From Pandoraea bronchicola (GTDB lineage Bacteria > Pseudomonadota > Gammaproteobacteria > Burkholderiales > Burkholderiaceae), in NCBI RefSeq assembly GCF_902459805.1, contig NZ_CABPST010000005.1:124001-188000 (forward strand): a stretch of 64,000 nt of DNA, in the 5' to 3' direction. The notes beneath the pieces are model-generated. The model was not told the origin of the DNA and made no database searches. It worked only from the letters and a program-made list of their open reading frames with translations. Shown one piece after another: positions 8,241 through 17,368 of the stretch (the first letter of the stretch is position 1; each line of letters opens with the position of its first letter). The translations under genes were made by a program, and so were the position numbers.

Positions 8241-8716
8241 TCGCGACGCCCGCCGATATTCACATCCGGACGTTCGATGACGCCGACACCGAGCCCGTCA
8301 TCGCGCTCTGGCGCGAGGCATTCCCCGAATACAACGCGTCGGACAAGCCGCATCGCGAACCGCGCCGCTCGATTGCGAACAAGATTGCCATGCGCGACGG
8401 GCTTTTCTTCGTCGCCGTGCGTGAGCGCGAAATCGCGGGCACTGTCATGGCCGGGTACGACGGTCATCGCGGCTGGGTCTACTCGCTGGCGGTGTCGCGT
8501 GCGCTGCGACGTCGCGGCGTCGCAAGCGCGTTGCTGCGTCACGCGGAAATCGCACTGACCGAACGCGGCTGCCTCAAGCTCAATCTGCAAGTCCTCACGC
8601 ACTCGCGCGAAGCGCTGGCGTTCTACGCCGCGCACGGCTACGCCGCAGACGATGTCGTGAGTCTGGGCAAGCGACTGCCGCTCGTCTCGACCGCAAACGG
8701 TCAGACGATGCCTTAA
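8237..8716 (+). CDS. GNAT family acetyltransferase (YpeA-like)
   Basis: 159 residues. The acetyl-CoA loop is VSRALRRRGVASALLRHAE and the C-terminal half (LNLQVLTHSREALAFYAAHGY) matches YpeA-type acetyltransferases. It overlaps the upstream GNAT gene by ATGA and has GGAGG just upstream within that gene. The two share only the general fold; they are not a recent tandem duplication. Substrate unknown. Transcription ends at the hairpin at 8787. Confidence 0.9.
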   Translation: MIATPADIHIRTFDDADTEPVIALWREAFPEYNASDKPHREPRRSIANKIAMRDGLFFVAVREREIAGTVMAGYDGHRGWVYSLAVSRALRRRGVASALLRHAEIALTERGCLKLNLQVLTHSREALAFYAAHGYAADDVVSLGKRLPLVSTANGQTMP

Positions 8717-8726
8717 TCCGCCATAG

Positions 8727-8756
8727 CTCACCGTCACTCACCGTCACTCACCGTCA
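8727..8756. repeat. 10-bp tandem repeat, three copies
   Basis: CTCACCGTCA is repeated exactly three times head to tail just after the YpeA-like gene. No coding or regulatory role is evident. Confidence 0.9.
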
Positions 8757-8786
8757 CCCGCAACAACACCGGTCGAAGCAAAACAC

Positions 8787-8818
8787 AAAGGGCGCCGAAG
8801 TTGCCTTCGGCGCCCTTT
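8787..8818. terminator. Bidirectional terminator between the GNAT pair and livF
   Basis: A 14-bp perfect stem (8787-8800 with 8805-8818) with A-tract and T-tract ends serves the convergent genes on both sides. Confidence 0.85.
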
Positions 8819-8866
8819 GCTCATCGTCCGGCTTGCGTCAGACGTTCATGCTCGCTGGCGAACGCC

Positions 8867-9580
8867 TCACTCCCCCAGATACGCGGCGCGCACCTTCGGA
8901 TCGTCGAGCATGTCTTTCGCGTCACCGGTCATGGTGACGAGGCCACTGTCCATCACGTAGCCGCGATGCGCCGCTTGCAGCGCCAGACGCGCGTTCTGCT
9001 CCACGAGCAGCACGGTCACGCCTTCGGCCGACACGGTACGCACGACCTCGAAGATCTTCTCGACCATGATCGGCGAGAGACCCATCGACGGCTCGTCGAG
9101 CAGCAGCAGCTTGGGCTGGCTCATGAGCGCGCGCGCCATCGCCAACATCTGCTGTTCCCCCCCTGAGAGCGTGCCGGCGAGCTGGTCCTTGCGCTCCTTC
9201 AGACGCGGGAAAATGCCGAACATCTTGTCGACGTCCTGCTTGATGCCCGCGCTGTCGTTGCGCAGATACGCCCCCATCTGCATGTTCTCGAGGATGGTCA
9301 TGCGCGTGAAAATGCCCCGGCCCTCGGGCACCATCGCCAGCCCCTGCTTGAGCAGATCGAACGCCTTCACGCCACGAATCGACTTACCCAGATACTCGAT
9401 ATCGCCATCGGCCCACGGCAACAGCCCCGTGATCGCCTTCATCGTGGTGGTCTTGCCCGCACCGTTCGCGCCAATTAGCGTGACCAGTTCGCCCGGCTGG
9501 ATATGCAGGTCAATCCCCTTGACCGCCTTGATCCCGCCGTAAGCGACTTTCAGGCCCTTGATCGTCAACATTGCGCTCAT
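8867..9580 (-). CDS. livF: Branched-chain amino-acid ABC transporter ATPase LivF
   Basis: 237 residues, the standard LivF length. It has Walker A GANGAGKTT, signature LSGGEQQ, Walker B LLLLDEPSMGL and the switch-His region typed as VLLVEQN, as is normal for LivF. It powers import of leucine, isoleucine and valine with LivG. I take ATG 9580, which overlaps the livG stop as TGATG; a TTG one codon upstream at 9583 is less likely. Last gene of the livJHMGF unit. Confidence 0.95.
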   Translation of the reverse strand: MSAMLTIKGLKVAYGGIKAVKGIDLHIQPGELVTLIGANGAGKTTTMKAITGLLPWADGDIEYLGKSIRGVKAFDLLKQGLAMVPEGRGIFTRMTILENMQMGAYLRNDSAGIKQDVDKMFGIFPRLKERKDQLAGTLSGGEQQMLAMARALMSQPKLLLLDEPSMGLSPIMVEKIFEVVRTVSAEGVTVLLVEQNARLALQAAHRGYVMDSGLVTMTGDAKDMLDDPKVRAAYLGE

Positions 9581-10353
9581 CAATGGCCTCCTGCACCGAG
9601 ATACGCTTCAATCACCGCCGGATTTTTCTGCACATCCTGCGGCAAACCTTCGGCAATCACCTTGCCGTAATCGAGCACCGTCATCCGGTTGCACAAGCCC
9701 ATCACCAGCTTCACGTCGTGCTCGATGAGCAGGATCGTGCGGCCATCGCTGCGGATCTTGTCGAGCAACCCGCGCAGTTCCACCTTCTCGGTCGCGTTCA
9801 TGCCGGCCGCCGGCTCATCGAGCGCGAGCAGCTTCGGATCGGTCGCCAGCGCACGCGCAATCTCCAGACGACGCTGGTGGCCGTACGAGAGATTCGCCGC
9901 CGTGTAGTTGGCGTACTTCGCCACGCCCACGTACTCGAGCAGTTCCATCGCGCGATCGCGAATGGCACGTTCCTCGGCCTTCGCGCCCGGGTAACGCAAG
10001 ATCGCGCCGACCACCCCCATCTTCGTGCGCACGTGGCGTCCGACCATCACGTTCTCGACGACGGTCATGCCGCCGAACAGGCGAATGTTCTGGAACGTGC
10101 GCGCAATGCCAGCCTTGGCCACTTCATGCACGGCCGTAGGCTTGTACGATTCTCCGGCGAGCCGGAACTCGCCCGAGTCCGGCGTGTACAGGCCTGTAAT
10201 CACGTTGAAGAACGTGGTCTTGCCCGCACCGTTCGGGCCGATCAGCCCGTAGATTTGCCCCGGCTTGATCTCCAGCCCCACATCGGTGAGGGCCTGCAGA
10301 CCGCCGAAGCGCTTGTTCACGCCCTTGACGGACAGAAGAATTTGTTCGCTCAT
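9580..10353 (-). CDS. livG: Branched-chain amino-acid ABC transporter ATPase LivG
   Basis: 257 residues with Walker A GPNGAGKTT, the LivG-type signature LSYGHQRR, and LALDEPAAGMN as Walker B. It pairs with LivF on the cytoplasmic face of LivH/LivM. It lies 21 bp downstream of livM and overlaps the livF start by one base. Confidence 0.95.
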   Translation of the reverse strand: MSEQILLSVKGVNKRFGGLQALTDVGLEIKPGQIYGLIGPNGAGKTTFFNVITGLYTPDSGEFRLAGESYKPTAVHEVAKAGIARTFQNIRLFGGMTVVENVMVGRHVRTKMGVVGAILRYPGAKAEERAIRDRAMELLEYVGVAKYANYTAANLSYGHQRRLEIARALATDPKLLALDEPAAGMNATEKVELRGLLDKIRSDGRTILLIEHDVKLVMGLCNRMTVLDYGKVIAEGLPQDVQKNPAVIEAYLGAGGH

Positions 10354-10374
10354 CTTGAATTCGTCTCCCTCGGC

Positions 10375-11508
10375 TTACAGAGTCCGTTCTTCCGGACGCG
10401 GCGACGGCCACAGGCCGGCCGGACGGTACAGCATGATCAGAATCATGGCCAGACCGTACAGCAACTGCCGGATCACTTCGGGATCGACGATGACGCTGCC
10501 GAACAACTTCATCTGCAACGGGCCCATGGTCGAGCGCAAGATCTCGGGAAACGCCGAGAGCAGCACACCGCCCAGAATCACGCCCGGAATGTGGCCCATG
10601 CCGCCGAGCACCACCATCGAGAGCACGACGATCGACTCCCAGAAGGTGAACGACTCGGGCGAGACGAAGCCCTGGAACGCCGAGAACATGCCCCCGGCCA
10701 CGCCGCCGAACGACGCGCCCATGGCAAACGCGAGCAGCTTGATGTTGCGTGTATTGATACCCATCGCCTTGGCGGCAATTTCGTCTTCACGAATGGCGAC
10801 CCAGGCGCGTCCGATGCGTGAGTGCTGCAAGCGCACGCAGATGAACGCAATGAGCAACGCCAGGAACACGAACAGGTAGTAGTACATGTACACCGAGTTG
10901 ACCTGAATCCCGAAGACGTTGTGCGCTTTCGAGAAGTCGAAGCCGAACAACGACGCGAGCTGGATGCCGGTGATCCCCTTCGGGCCGTTGGTAATGTTCA
11001 CCGGCCGGTCGAGGTTGTTCATGAAGATACGGATGATCTCGCCGAAGCCCAACGTCACGATGGCCAGGTAGTCTCCGCGCAGACGCAGCGTCGGCGCGCC
11101 CAGCAAGATGCCGAAGATCGCCGCGACCGCTGCCCCTATCGGTATCGTGAACCACACCGGCACATGCAGGCCGCCCGGGAAGAGATGCGCGATCCACTCG
11201 AACTGCGTGGTCAGGTGAGGCGAGCTGAGGAACGCCGTGACGTACGCACCCACCGCATAGAACGCGATATAGCCCAAATCGAGCAGGCCGGCGAAGCCCA
11301 CCACGATATTCAGGCCCAGCGCGAGCATGATGTAGAGCAGCGCGAAGTCGAGCACGCGCACCCAGTAGTTGCCGCCAGCGTAGCCCACGAGCATAGGTGC
11401 GACGATAGCGCCGATCAGGAAGATTGCAAGGCCGCGATAGGCCTTGCGGGTAGCGGCCGCCGCAGAGATCTGCGTCGCCGGCGTGGAGGTTTGCACAGGT
11501 TGATTCAT
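10375..11508 (-). CDS. livM: Branched-chain amino-acid ABC transporter permease LivM
   Basis: 377 residues with about ten predicted hydrophobic helices and the family hallmark LALGLNIVVGFAGLLDLGYIAFYAVGAY near the N-terminal third, followed by LRLRGDYLAIVTLGFGEI. Together with LivH it forms the membrane channel. The N-terminal 30 residues before the first helix are Ala/Thr-rich and cytoplasmic. It sits 18 bp downstream of livH. Confidence 0.94.
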   Translation of the reverse strand: MNQPVQTSTPATQISAAAATRKAYRGLAIFLIGAIVAPMLVGYAGGNYWVRVLDFALLYIMLALGLNIVVGFAGLLDLGYIAFYAVGAYVTAFLSSPHLTTQFEWIAHLFPGGLHVPVWFTIPIGAAVAAIFGILLGAPTLRLRGDYLAIVTLGFGEIIRIFMNNLDRPVNITNGPKGITGIQLASLFGFDFSKAHNVFGIQVNSVYMYYYLFVFLALLIAFICVRLQHSRIGRAWVAIREDEIAAKAMGINTRNIKLLAFAMGASFGGVAGGMFSAFQGFVSPESFTFWESIVVLSMVVLGGMGHIPGVILGGVLLSAFPEILRSTMGPLQMKLFGSVIVDPEVIRQLLYGLAMILIMLYRPAGLWPSPRPEERTL

Positions 11509-11526
11509 AGTGTGGCTCCTCCCCGC

Positions 11527-12477
11527 TTATGCACGATCTGCCACGCGCTCGCCGAGCAGACCGCTCGGACGGAACACCAGCACGATGATCAGAACGACAA
11601 AGGCAAACACGTCCTGATAGTTACTGCCGAACACCCCACCGGTCAGATCGCCGATATAGCCGGCGCCCAACGCTTCGATGAGACCCAGCAGCACACCGCC
11701 GACCATCGCACCTTGCAGGTTGCCGATACCGCCAAGCACCGCTGCGGTAAATGCTTTCATCCCGGGAATGAAGCCCATGTAGAAGTGGGCATTGCCGTAG
11801 TTCGAGGCCATCATCACCCCGGCAAGTGCTGCGAGAGCACCGCCCAGTGCGAACGTGGCCGAGATCACGAAGTTGGGGTTCACGCCCATGAGACCCGCGA
11901 CGTTGCGGTTCTCCGCCGTCGCGCGCATGGCGCGGCCCAGCTTGGTGCGGTTCACGAGCTGCGTGAGGCCGAACATCACGAGGAACGCGACCACCACGAT
12001 CACGATACCGGTGCCGTTGGTCACGGCGCCCGGGTGATCACCGCGTTGCGGGATGATCGTCATGGCGTCGGTGGGCAGCAGTTGCGGGAACGAGAGCGGG
12101 TTACGCGACCAGATCAGCATGGCGATCGTCTGCAACAACAGCGACACACCAATGGCCGTGATCAGTGGCGCGAGACGCGGCGCATTGCGCAACGGCCGGT
12201 ATGCCACGCGCTCGATCACGAAGTTGACCAAGGCGCACGTGGGCATACAAACGAGCGTGGCGATGGCCAGCATGAGCGCCGGATGCATGTTCGGCGCGAC
12301 CTTCAACAACAGGTTGATGGTGGACAGCGCGACCATCGCGCCGATCATCATCACGTCGGCGTGGGCAAAGTTGATGATGCCCAGAATGCCGTAGACCATC
12401 GTATAGCCCAGCGCAATGATCGCGTACACGCTACCAAGCACGAGGCCGTTCAAGATTTGTTGGATAAAGATATCCAT
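11527..12477 (-). CDS. livH: Branched-chain amino-acid ABC transporter permease LivH
   Basis: 316 residues starting MDIFIQQILNGLVLGSVYAI, the characteristic LivH opening. GYTMVYGILGIINFAHADV and the LGGIGNLQGAMVGG motif near the C-terminus are conserved permease features. AAGGAG precedes ATG 12477. The open frame upstream to 12603 is not needed. It is separated from livJ by about 210 bp containing a hairpin, which could let the binding protein be made in excess. Confidence 0.94.
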   Translation of the reverse strand: MDIFIQQILNGLVLGSVYAIIALGYTMVYGILGIINFAHADVMMIGAMVALSTINLLLKVAPNMHPALMLAIATLVCMPTCALVNFVIERVAYRPLRNAPRLAPLITAIGVSLLLQTIAMLIWSRNPLSFPQLLPTDAMTIIPQRGDHPGAVTNGTGIVIVVVAFLVMFGLTQLVNRTKLGRAMRATAENRNVAGLMGVNPNFVISATFALGGALAALAGVMMASNYGNAHFYMGFIPGMKAFTAAVLGGIGNLQGAMVGGVLLGLIEALGAGYIGDLTGGVFGSNYQDVFAFVVLIIVLVFRPSGLLGERVADRA

Positions 12478-12631
12478 GAAGCTAACTCCTTGTCCCGAAA
12501 ACGGGCTCTCGACACGCTTGCCCGATAGGGCGCGCGAGGGGGTCGAGAGAACTGCGGGTAATGAGGCGTAATCCTGTGTCAGGAGGGGGGCCGTGCCCGT
12601 CATGCAGGCACGGCATCGTTCCGCAGATATC

Positions 12632-12668
12632 GAAACGGCACCGAACGGGTAGGCACCGGTGCCGTTTC
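12632..12668 (-). terminator. Hairpin between livJ and livH (partial terminator or mRNA stabiliser)
   Basis: GAAACGGCACC (12632-12642) pairs perfectly with GGTGCCGTTTC (12658-12668). On the minus strand it follows the livJ stop and is followed by only a weak T-rich stretch, so partial termination or 3'-end protection of livJ mRNA is more likely than full termination. Confidence 0.5.
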
Positions 12669-12688
12669 ATGGCGCGAGCGCCCGGGAG

Positions 12689-13897
12689 TTACATCTTCAC
12701 CACGTCGAGCACGCTCTTCTTCTTGTCCTTGTAGTTGTAGAGCGTGATGACCGGTTCCTTCATGTCACCCTTGCTGTCGAAAGCGATATGACCGATGACA
12801 CCCTTGTAGTCCGTCGCCGGCATCGCTGCCAGAATCTTCGCCGGATCGGTCGAGTTGGCACGCTTCATCGCGTCGACGATCACGTTGACGGCGTCATACG
12901 TGAACGGGGCGTAGATCTGGATCGGCTGGTTGAAACGGGCTTCGTAGCGCTTCGCGAAGTCCGCACCGCCTTCCATCTTCGACAGCGCCATGCCCGCTTC
13001 CGAGCAAACGATGTTGTCGATGGCGTCGCCGGCCAGTTCGGCCACCTTGTCGGTACACACGCCGTCGCCGGCCAGCACCTTGGCACCGATACCCAGTTCC
13101 TTCGACTGCTTGGCGAACGGGCCGCCGGTGGCATCCATACCGCCGTACATGATGATGTCCGGACGCTCACCCTTGATCTTCGTCAGAATGGCGCGGAAGT
13201 CCGTGGCCTTGTCGTTGGTCGCATCGTGCGAGAGCACCTTCAGGCCGTTGGCCTTGGCGGTCTTCTCGAACTCGTCAGCCAAGCCCTTGCCGTAGGCAGT
13301 CGCGTCGTCGACGATGGCCACCGACTTGGCACCCAGCGCCTTGGTGGCGTAGTTGGCCAGTGCCGGACCCTGCTGAGCATCGGTCGCGACCACACGATAG
13401 GCGGTCTTGAAGCCCTGCTGGGTATATGCCGGGTTGGTTGCCGACGGCGAGATCTGCACGATACCTGCATCGCTATAGATCTTCGACGCCGGAATCGTCG
13501 TACCGGAATTCAAGTGGCCCACCACGGCGACGACCTTCTCGTCGACGAGCTTCTGGGCAACCTGCGTTGCAGTCTTCGGATCGGCAGCATCGTCTTCCGC
13601 TACCAGCTCCAGCTTGACCGGTTTGCCATCGATGGTCAGGCCAGCCTTGTTGGCCTCTTCGACAGCCAGGCGTGCACCATTTTCGTTATCTTTGCCCAGG
13701 TGAGCAATTTGGCCCGTCAGCGGTGCAACGTGACCGATCTTGATAACAACCGCATCGCCGCCCCCGCTGGCGGCTGTCGTCGCGGCAGGTGCAGAAGCGG
13801 CACCCGAATCGGCCTGCTTTTCTTCCTTCTGACCGCATGCCGCCAACAGCGTCACTGCGGCGACAACGGGCAGTACCTTCGCGAACTTGAGTTGCAT
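12689..13897 (-). CDS. livJ: Branched-chain amino-acid ABC transporter substrate-binding protein (LivJ-like)
   Basis: 402 residues of the type-1 periplasmic binding fold: IKIGHVAPLTGQIAHLGKDNENGARLAVEEAN is the usual opening, with VGHLNSGTTIPASKIY and SPSATNPAYT in the binding cleft. The signal peptide ends in LLAACGQKE, a lipobox, so the mature protein may be membrane-tethered, as is common in Burkholderiales. A Ser/Ala-rich linker follows. ATG 13897 has AGGAG 8 bp upstream; the longer ORF to 14026 lacks a signal-like start. It captures Leu/Ile/Val for LivHMGF. Confidence 0.93.
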   Translation of the reverse strand: MQLKFAKVLPVVAAVTLLAACGQKEEKQADSGAASAPAATTAASGGGDAVVIKIGHVAPLTGQIAHLGKDNENGARLAVEEANKAGLTIDGKPVKLELVAEDDAADPKTATQVAQKLVDEKVVAVVGHLNSGTTIPASKIYSDAGIVQISPSATNPAYTQQGFKTAYRVVATDAQQGPALANYATKALGAKSVAIVDDATAYGKGLADEFEKTAKANGLKVLSHDATNDKATDFRAILTKIKGERPDIIMYGGMDATGGPFAKQSKELGIGAKVLAGDGVCTDKVAELAGDAIDNIVCSEAGMALSKMEGGADFAKRYEARFNQPIQIYAPFTYDAVNVIVDAMKRANSTDPAKILAAMPATDYKGVIGHIAFDSKGDMKEPVITLYNYKDKKKSVLDVVKM

Positions 13898-14619
13898 TTG
13901 TTTATCTCCTGATTGTCGGCGGTTTAATAACGCCAAAAACGCCAATTCGATGTTTCGTATGCGAAACGCGCGCATTGTAACTCCATTCTTTGCGGCTGCG
14001 ACGCTCGCCGCCACAGGGTTTTCCATAATGGAGGACTAAGGTTTTATACCGACTTGTGCAACCCTAATTTTTCAAAAGCGCAACCCCGGATTTGTTAAAG
14101 GTTTTACGCACCCGCGCGCACCGGCCCGGGCGGCCTCATGGTGCAACCAATGCACCACTGATGGGCTTGAGCGCCACATCATGTTAATAAGCAATTAGCA
14201 TGCCTATCACAGTTGGAGGGTTGCATCTAATTAAGTGAATATATAAATAATTAGATTCCGGAAAACCAGACGCTATTTTCTTTTCCCAATTCTTTATTCG
14301 TTGAATTATCAATTGGTGTCATTGGTTTCGCCTGACAAGACATCAAAACATGCGAAATTCGCCGCGCGGATTTTTTTCGTAATTGCGTCTGATAATGCGA
14401 GAATTGTGCAACCGGATTCGCTGATGGGGGCGAGCGGCAGGGGCACGGGATGCGCGTCGCATCAGACGGCCTGGGGTGGGCCGCCGACGCTGTCGTGTGC
14501 GCAGAAGGGGGGCGGCGGAAATGAGGACGTAAATAAACCGGGGCCGCGTTATGCGACACCCGGTTTGCGGGCCATGCGGCGTTACCGCTGGCCGTTCGAT
14601 CTGGCTGCGCGGACGGCGC
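13898..14619. other. 722-bp intergenic region upstream of livJ, with an AT-rich core
   Basis: Between livJ and ispH (both minus strand). It should hold the livJ promoter; a TACAAT-like -10 lies near 13975 on the minus strand but I see no convincing -35. 14160-14410 is conspicuously AT-rich against the high-GC background (for example ATATATAAATAATTAG near 14240). No credible ORF. Confidence 0.6.
14139..14157. promoter_or_regulatory. Perfect inverted repeat upstream of livJ
   Basis: TGGTGCA-ACCAA-TGCACCA is a perfect 7-bp dyad about 240 bp upstream of the livJ ATG. The half-sites resemble NtrC half-sites but in the everted order (NtrC sites read TGCACCA-N3-TGGTGCA), so the binding protein is uncertain. 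Confidence 0.45.
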
Positions 14620-15594
14620 TTAGCCGGCAGCCACCTGCGCGAGGCCCTTGGGCAGCGGGAAAGCGATATTTTCCTCCACGCCCTCGAGCACCTTGACCTG
14701 ATTGACACCAAGTTCGCGCAAACGCAACACGATGGACTGCGCCAGCACTTCCGGCGCCGATGCGCCGGCCGTCACACCGATCCGGCGCTTGCCATCGAAC
14801 CATTCAGGCTTGAGCTGATCGGGCGAGTCGACCATATAGGCGGGCACGCCCATCTTTTCGGCAACCTCGCGCAGGCGGTTCGAATTCGAACTGTTCGGGC
14901 TGCCGACGACCACGACCACGTCGCACTGCGGCGCCATGAACTTCACGGCGTCCTGACGATTCTGCGTCGCGTAGCAAATGTCCTGCTTCTTCGGCTCGGT
15001 GATCAGCGGGAAGCGCTTTTTGAGCGCATTGATGACCTCGGCGGCATCGTCGACAGACAGCGTTGTCTGCGTCACGTACGCGAGCTTGTCCTCATTCGCC
15101 ACCTGCAGCGCCAGCACGTCGTCAATCGTCTCGACGAGGAACATGCCCTCGCCCGACTGCCCCATCGTACCCTCCACTTCCGGGTGGCCCTTGTGGCCGA
15201 TCATGATGATCTCCAGCCCCTGACCGCGCATCTTCGCCACTTCGACGTGCACCTTGGTGACGAGCGGGCACGTCGCATCGAAGATGCGCAGGCCGCGAGC
15301 TTCCGCCTCGGTACGCACCGCTTGCGACACGCCATGAGCACTGAAGATCAGCGTGTTGCCCGACGGCACGTCCGTCAATTCTTCGACGAAAATCGCGCCC
15401 TTCTTGCGAAGGTTTTCGACGACATACGCGTTGTGCACGATCTCGTGACGCACATAGATCGGCGCGCCGTACATGGCGAGTGCGCGCTCGACGATCTCAA
15501 TGGCACGGTCAACACCCGCGCAAAAGCCACGCGGCTGAGCCAGCAGGATTTCTGCATCCGACAACATCGGTGCTACGACTTGGGTGGCGCTCAT
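14620..15594 (-). CDS. ispH: 4-hydroxy-3-methylbut-2-enyl diphosphate reductase IspH (LytB)
   Basis: 324 residues. The three [4Fe-4S] cysteines lie in [13 protein letters not shown] (Cys25), [12 protein letters not shown] and [20 protein letters not shown] and the TAGASAPE motif are also present. IspH makes isopentenyl and dimethylallyl diphosphate in the last step of the MEP pathway, reducing HMBPP in the cytoplasm. It lies 8 bp downstream of the FKBP gene, the common fkpB-ispH pair. Confidence 0.96.
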   Translation of the reverse strand: MSATQVVAPMLSDAEILLAQPRGFCAGVDRAIEIVERALAMYGAPIYVRHEIVHNAYVVENLRKKGAIFVEELTDVPSGNTLIFSAHGVSQAVRTEAEARGLRIFDATCPLVTKVHVEVAKMRGQGLEIIMIGHKGHPEVEGTMGQSGEGMFLVETIDDVLALQVANEDKLAYVTQTTLSVDDAAEVINALKKRFPLITEPKKQDICYATQNRQDAVKFMAPQCDVVVVVGSPNSSNSNRLREVAEKMGVPAYMVDSPDQLKPEWFDGKRRIGVTAGASAPEVLAQSIVLRLRELGVNQVKVLEGVEENIAFPLPKGLAQVAAG

Positions 15595-15602
15595 TTCGAT
15601 TC

Positions 15603-16058
15603 CTACAGAATGCCGATAATCTGGACTTCGAACACGATCGGCTGGCCGGCCAGCGGGTGGTTGAAGTCGAACAATGCCCAGCCGTCGCCCAGCTCGCGCA
15701 GGATGCCCGCATAGCGGCCACCGCTCGGCGCGTTGAACTCGACCAGATCGCCAACGCTATATGCTTCGCCAAAGTTGCTGTTTTCCTGAAGCGTCTTCAT
15801 CGAGACGCGTTGCAGCAGCTCCGGATTGCGCGGGCCAAAGGCCTGCTCAGGTGCCAGTTCGATCCGACGCCGCTCCCCCACCGTCATTCCCAGCAGCGCC
15901 TGCTCCAGCGTCGGGGCCATCTGGCCGCCGCCGAGCTGCAGCGTCGCTGGTGTGCCTTCGAAAGTGTTGACAATGTCCGCGCCGTCGGGCGCAGCGATCC
16001 GGTAGTGGAGCGTCAGATAGGAATCGTCTTGAACCACGGGGGTTGCAACAGAACTCAT
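15603..16058 (-). CDS. fkpB: FKBP-type peptidyl-prolyl isomerase (FkpB/SlpA)
   Basis: 151 residues of the SlpA class: an FKBP half with [27 protein letters not shown], an inserted IF-like domain, and [18 protein letters not shown] at the C-terminus. It is a cytoplasmic ribosome-associated prolyl isomerase and chaperone in relatives. Position directly upstream of ispH is the conserved arrangement. Start ATG 16058. Confidence 0.93.
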   Translation of the reverse strand: MSSVATPVVQDDSYLTLHYRIAAPDGADIVNTFEGTPATLQLGGGQMAPTLEQALLGMTVGERRRIELAPEQAFGPRNPELLQRVSMKTLQENSNFGEAYSVGDLVEFNAPSGGRYAGILRELGDGWALFDFNHPLAGQPIVFEVQIIGIL

Positions 16059-16222
16059 GGGGGTCTCACAGCAAGGTCAAGCTATTATTGTAAATGACGC
16101 CGCGTTGCGCGTCCGGCTCCCCAGCAAAGCAGCCCCGATTTTCTCCCTTCGGCGGCCGCGTTTCCAATCAGTTTGTGACACCCGCGATCATGCGCGCGCC
16201 CGTGTCCGCTTCTGGAGTCGTC

Positions 16223-16897
16223 ATGTCCATCGCCCAATGGCCGCTTGCCGAGCGTCCCCGTGAAAAAATGCTGGCCTTAGGCGCGCATGCCTTGTCCGAT
16301 GCCGAGTTGCTGGCGATTCTGCTGCGCACCGGCTCGCAAGGGCGCAATGCCGTCGATCTCGGGCGCGAATTGCTCTCTCGCAGCGGATCGCTCGCCCGCT
16401 TGCTCTCCATGCCCTTTGACAGCTTGCGCCAGATCCCCGGACTGGGGCTGGCGAAATCCCTGCAGTTTCAGGCCGCGCTTGAAGTGGCTCGCAGAATGCT
16501 GGGAGAAGGCATGCAGTCAGGCAGCCTGCTCGATTCCCCGACCCGGGTGCGCGACTATCTGCGCCTCACGCTGCAGGATCGCTCGCGTGAGCGCTTTGCC
16601 TGCCTGTTTCTTGATGCTGCGCACCGGCTCGTCAGCACCCGCGTAATGTTCGAGGGCACACTGACTCAAACATGTGCGTATCCACGCGAGATCGTACGCG
16701 CTGCGCTCGACGTTCACGCGGCGGCCGTCGTCGTCGCGCACAATCATCCTTCGGGCGTGCCAACCCCAAGCGCGGCGGATCTGGCGCTCACCCGGCAGTT
16801 GGGCGATGCATTGGCCCTGCTCGAGATCCGTCTTGTCGACCATTTCATCGTGGCCGGCGACAGCGTGTACTCGCTCGCCGAGAACGGTGATCTGTGA
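16223..16897 (+). CDS. radC: RadC family protein (JAB/MPN domain)
   Basis: 224 residues. A helix-hairpin-helix-like N-terminal part (IPGLGLAKSLQFQAALEVARR) is followed by the MPN+ domain with HNHPSG (173-178) and Asp186, the metal-binding JAMM signature. The historical link to DNA repair is doubtful; the family is predicted to be a metal-dependent hydrolase. ATG 16223 has TGGAG 6 bp upstream; the longer ORF to 16094 is not needed. It is divergent from fkpB. Confidence 0.93.
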   Translation: MSIAQWPLAERPREKMLALGAHALSDAELLAILLRTGSQGRNAVDLGRELLSRSGSLARLLSMPFDSLRQIPGLGLAKSLQFQAALEVARRMLGEGMQSGSLLDSPTRVRDYLRLTLQDRSRERFACLFLDAAHRLVSTRVMFEGTLTQTCAYPREIVRAALDVHAAAVVVAHNHPSGVPTPSAADLALTRQLGDALALLEIRLVDHFIVAGDSVYSLAENGDL

Positions 16898-16957
16898 CGC
16901 GTTACAACATTTGCCCAAGATTTTGGCATTCGGGTCGCGTTCGCGGAACGCTTGCGC

Positions 16958-16963
16958 TATAAT
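16958..16963 (+). promoter_or_regulatory. Possible -10 element upstream of rpmB
   Basis: A perfect TATAAT preceded by TGCGC. No good -35 is visible. It could be a distal promoter for rpmB-rpmG in addition to the closer one at 17031. Confidence 0.4.
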
Positions 16964-17030
16964 CCGTCCCTTCCCCGAATCTCCGACAGACGTTTCCCGC
17001 CAGGGACTCGCATCCTAATCACTAAAGCGA

Positions 17031-17060
17031 TTGATTTGTCTGGGATTTTTGTGGTATCAT
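17031..17060 (+). promoter_or_regulatory. Promoter of rpmB-rpmG
   Basis: TTGATT (17031-17036), 18-bp spacer, TATCAT (17055-17060), with start expected near 17067 and a 5' leader of about 50 nt before rpmB. Confidence 0.6.
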
Positions 17061-17119
17061 CGCGGTCTGTCTTTTCGACTCACCTTTTTTTACACAGAAT
17101 TCTGGGTTAGGAGTGCTTC

Positions 17120-17353
17120 ATGGCACGCGTATGTCAAGTGACCGGGAAAGCGCCGATGGTCGGCAACAACGTTTCCCACGCCAACAACAAAACCAAGCGC
17201 CGTTTTCTCCCGAACTTGCAAAATCGCCGGTTCTGGGTTGAAAGTGAAAACCGCTTTGTTCGTCTTCGTATTTCGCGAGCTGGCCTGCGCCTGATCGACA
17301 AGAACGGTATCGACGCCGTTCTGGCAGATCTGCGTTCGCGCAACGCAGTCTAA
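17120..17353 (+). CDS. rpmB: 50S ribosomal protein L28
   Basis: 77 residues. [20 protein letters not shown] is the conserved L28 opening, and the basic body ([16 protein letters not shown]) and C-terminus match. It lies 15 bp upstream of rpmG in the usual pair. ATG 17120 has TTAGGAG upstream. Confidence 0.98.
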   Translation: MARVCQVTGKAPMVGNNVSHANNKTKRRFLPNLQNRRFWVESENRFVRLRISRAGLRLIDKNGIDAVLADLRSRNAV

Positions 17354-17368
17354 GTTTAGGAGCTCATC

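Noticed and set aside
10822-12528. 568-codon open frame opposite livM and livH
   Set aside because: His/Arg/Glu-rich shadow product with no domain; the permeases are clear.
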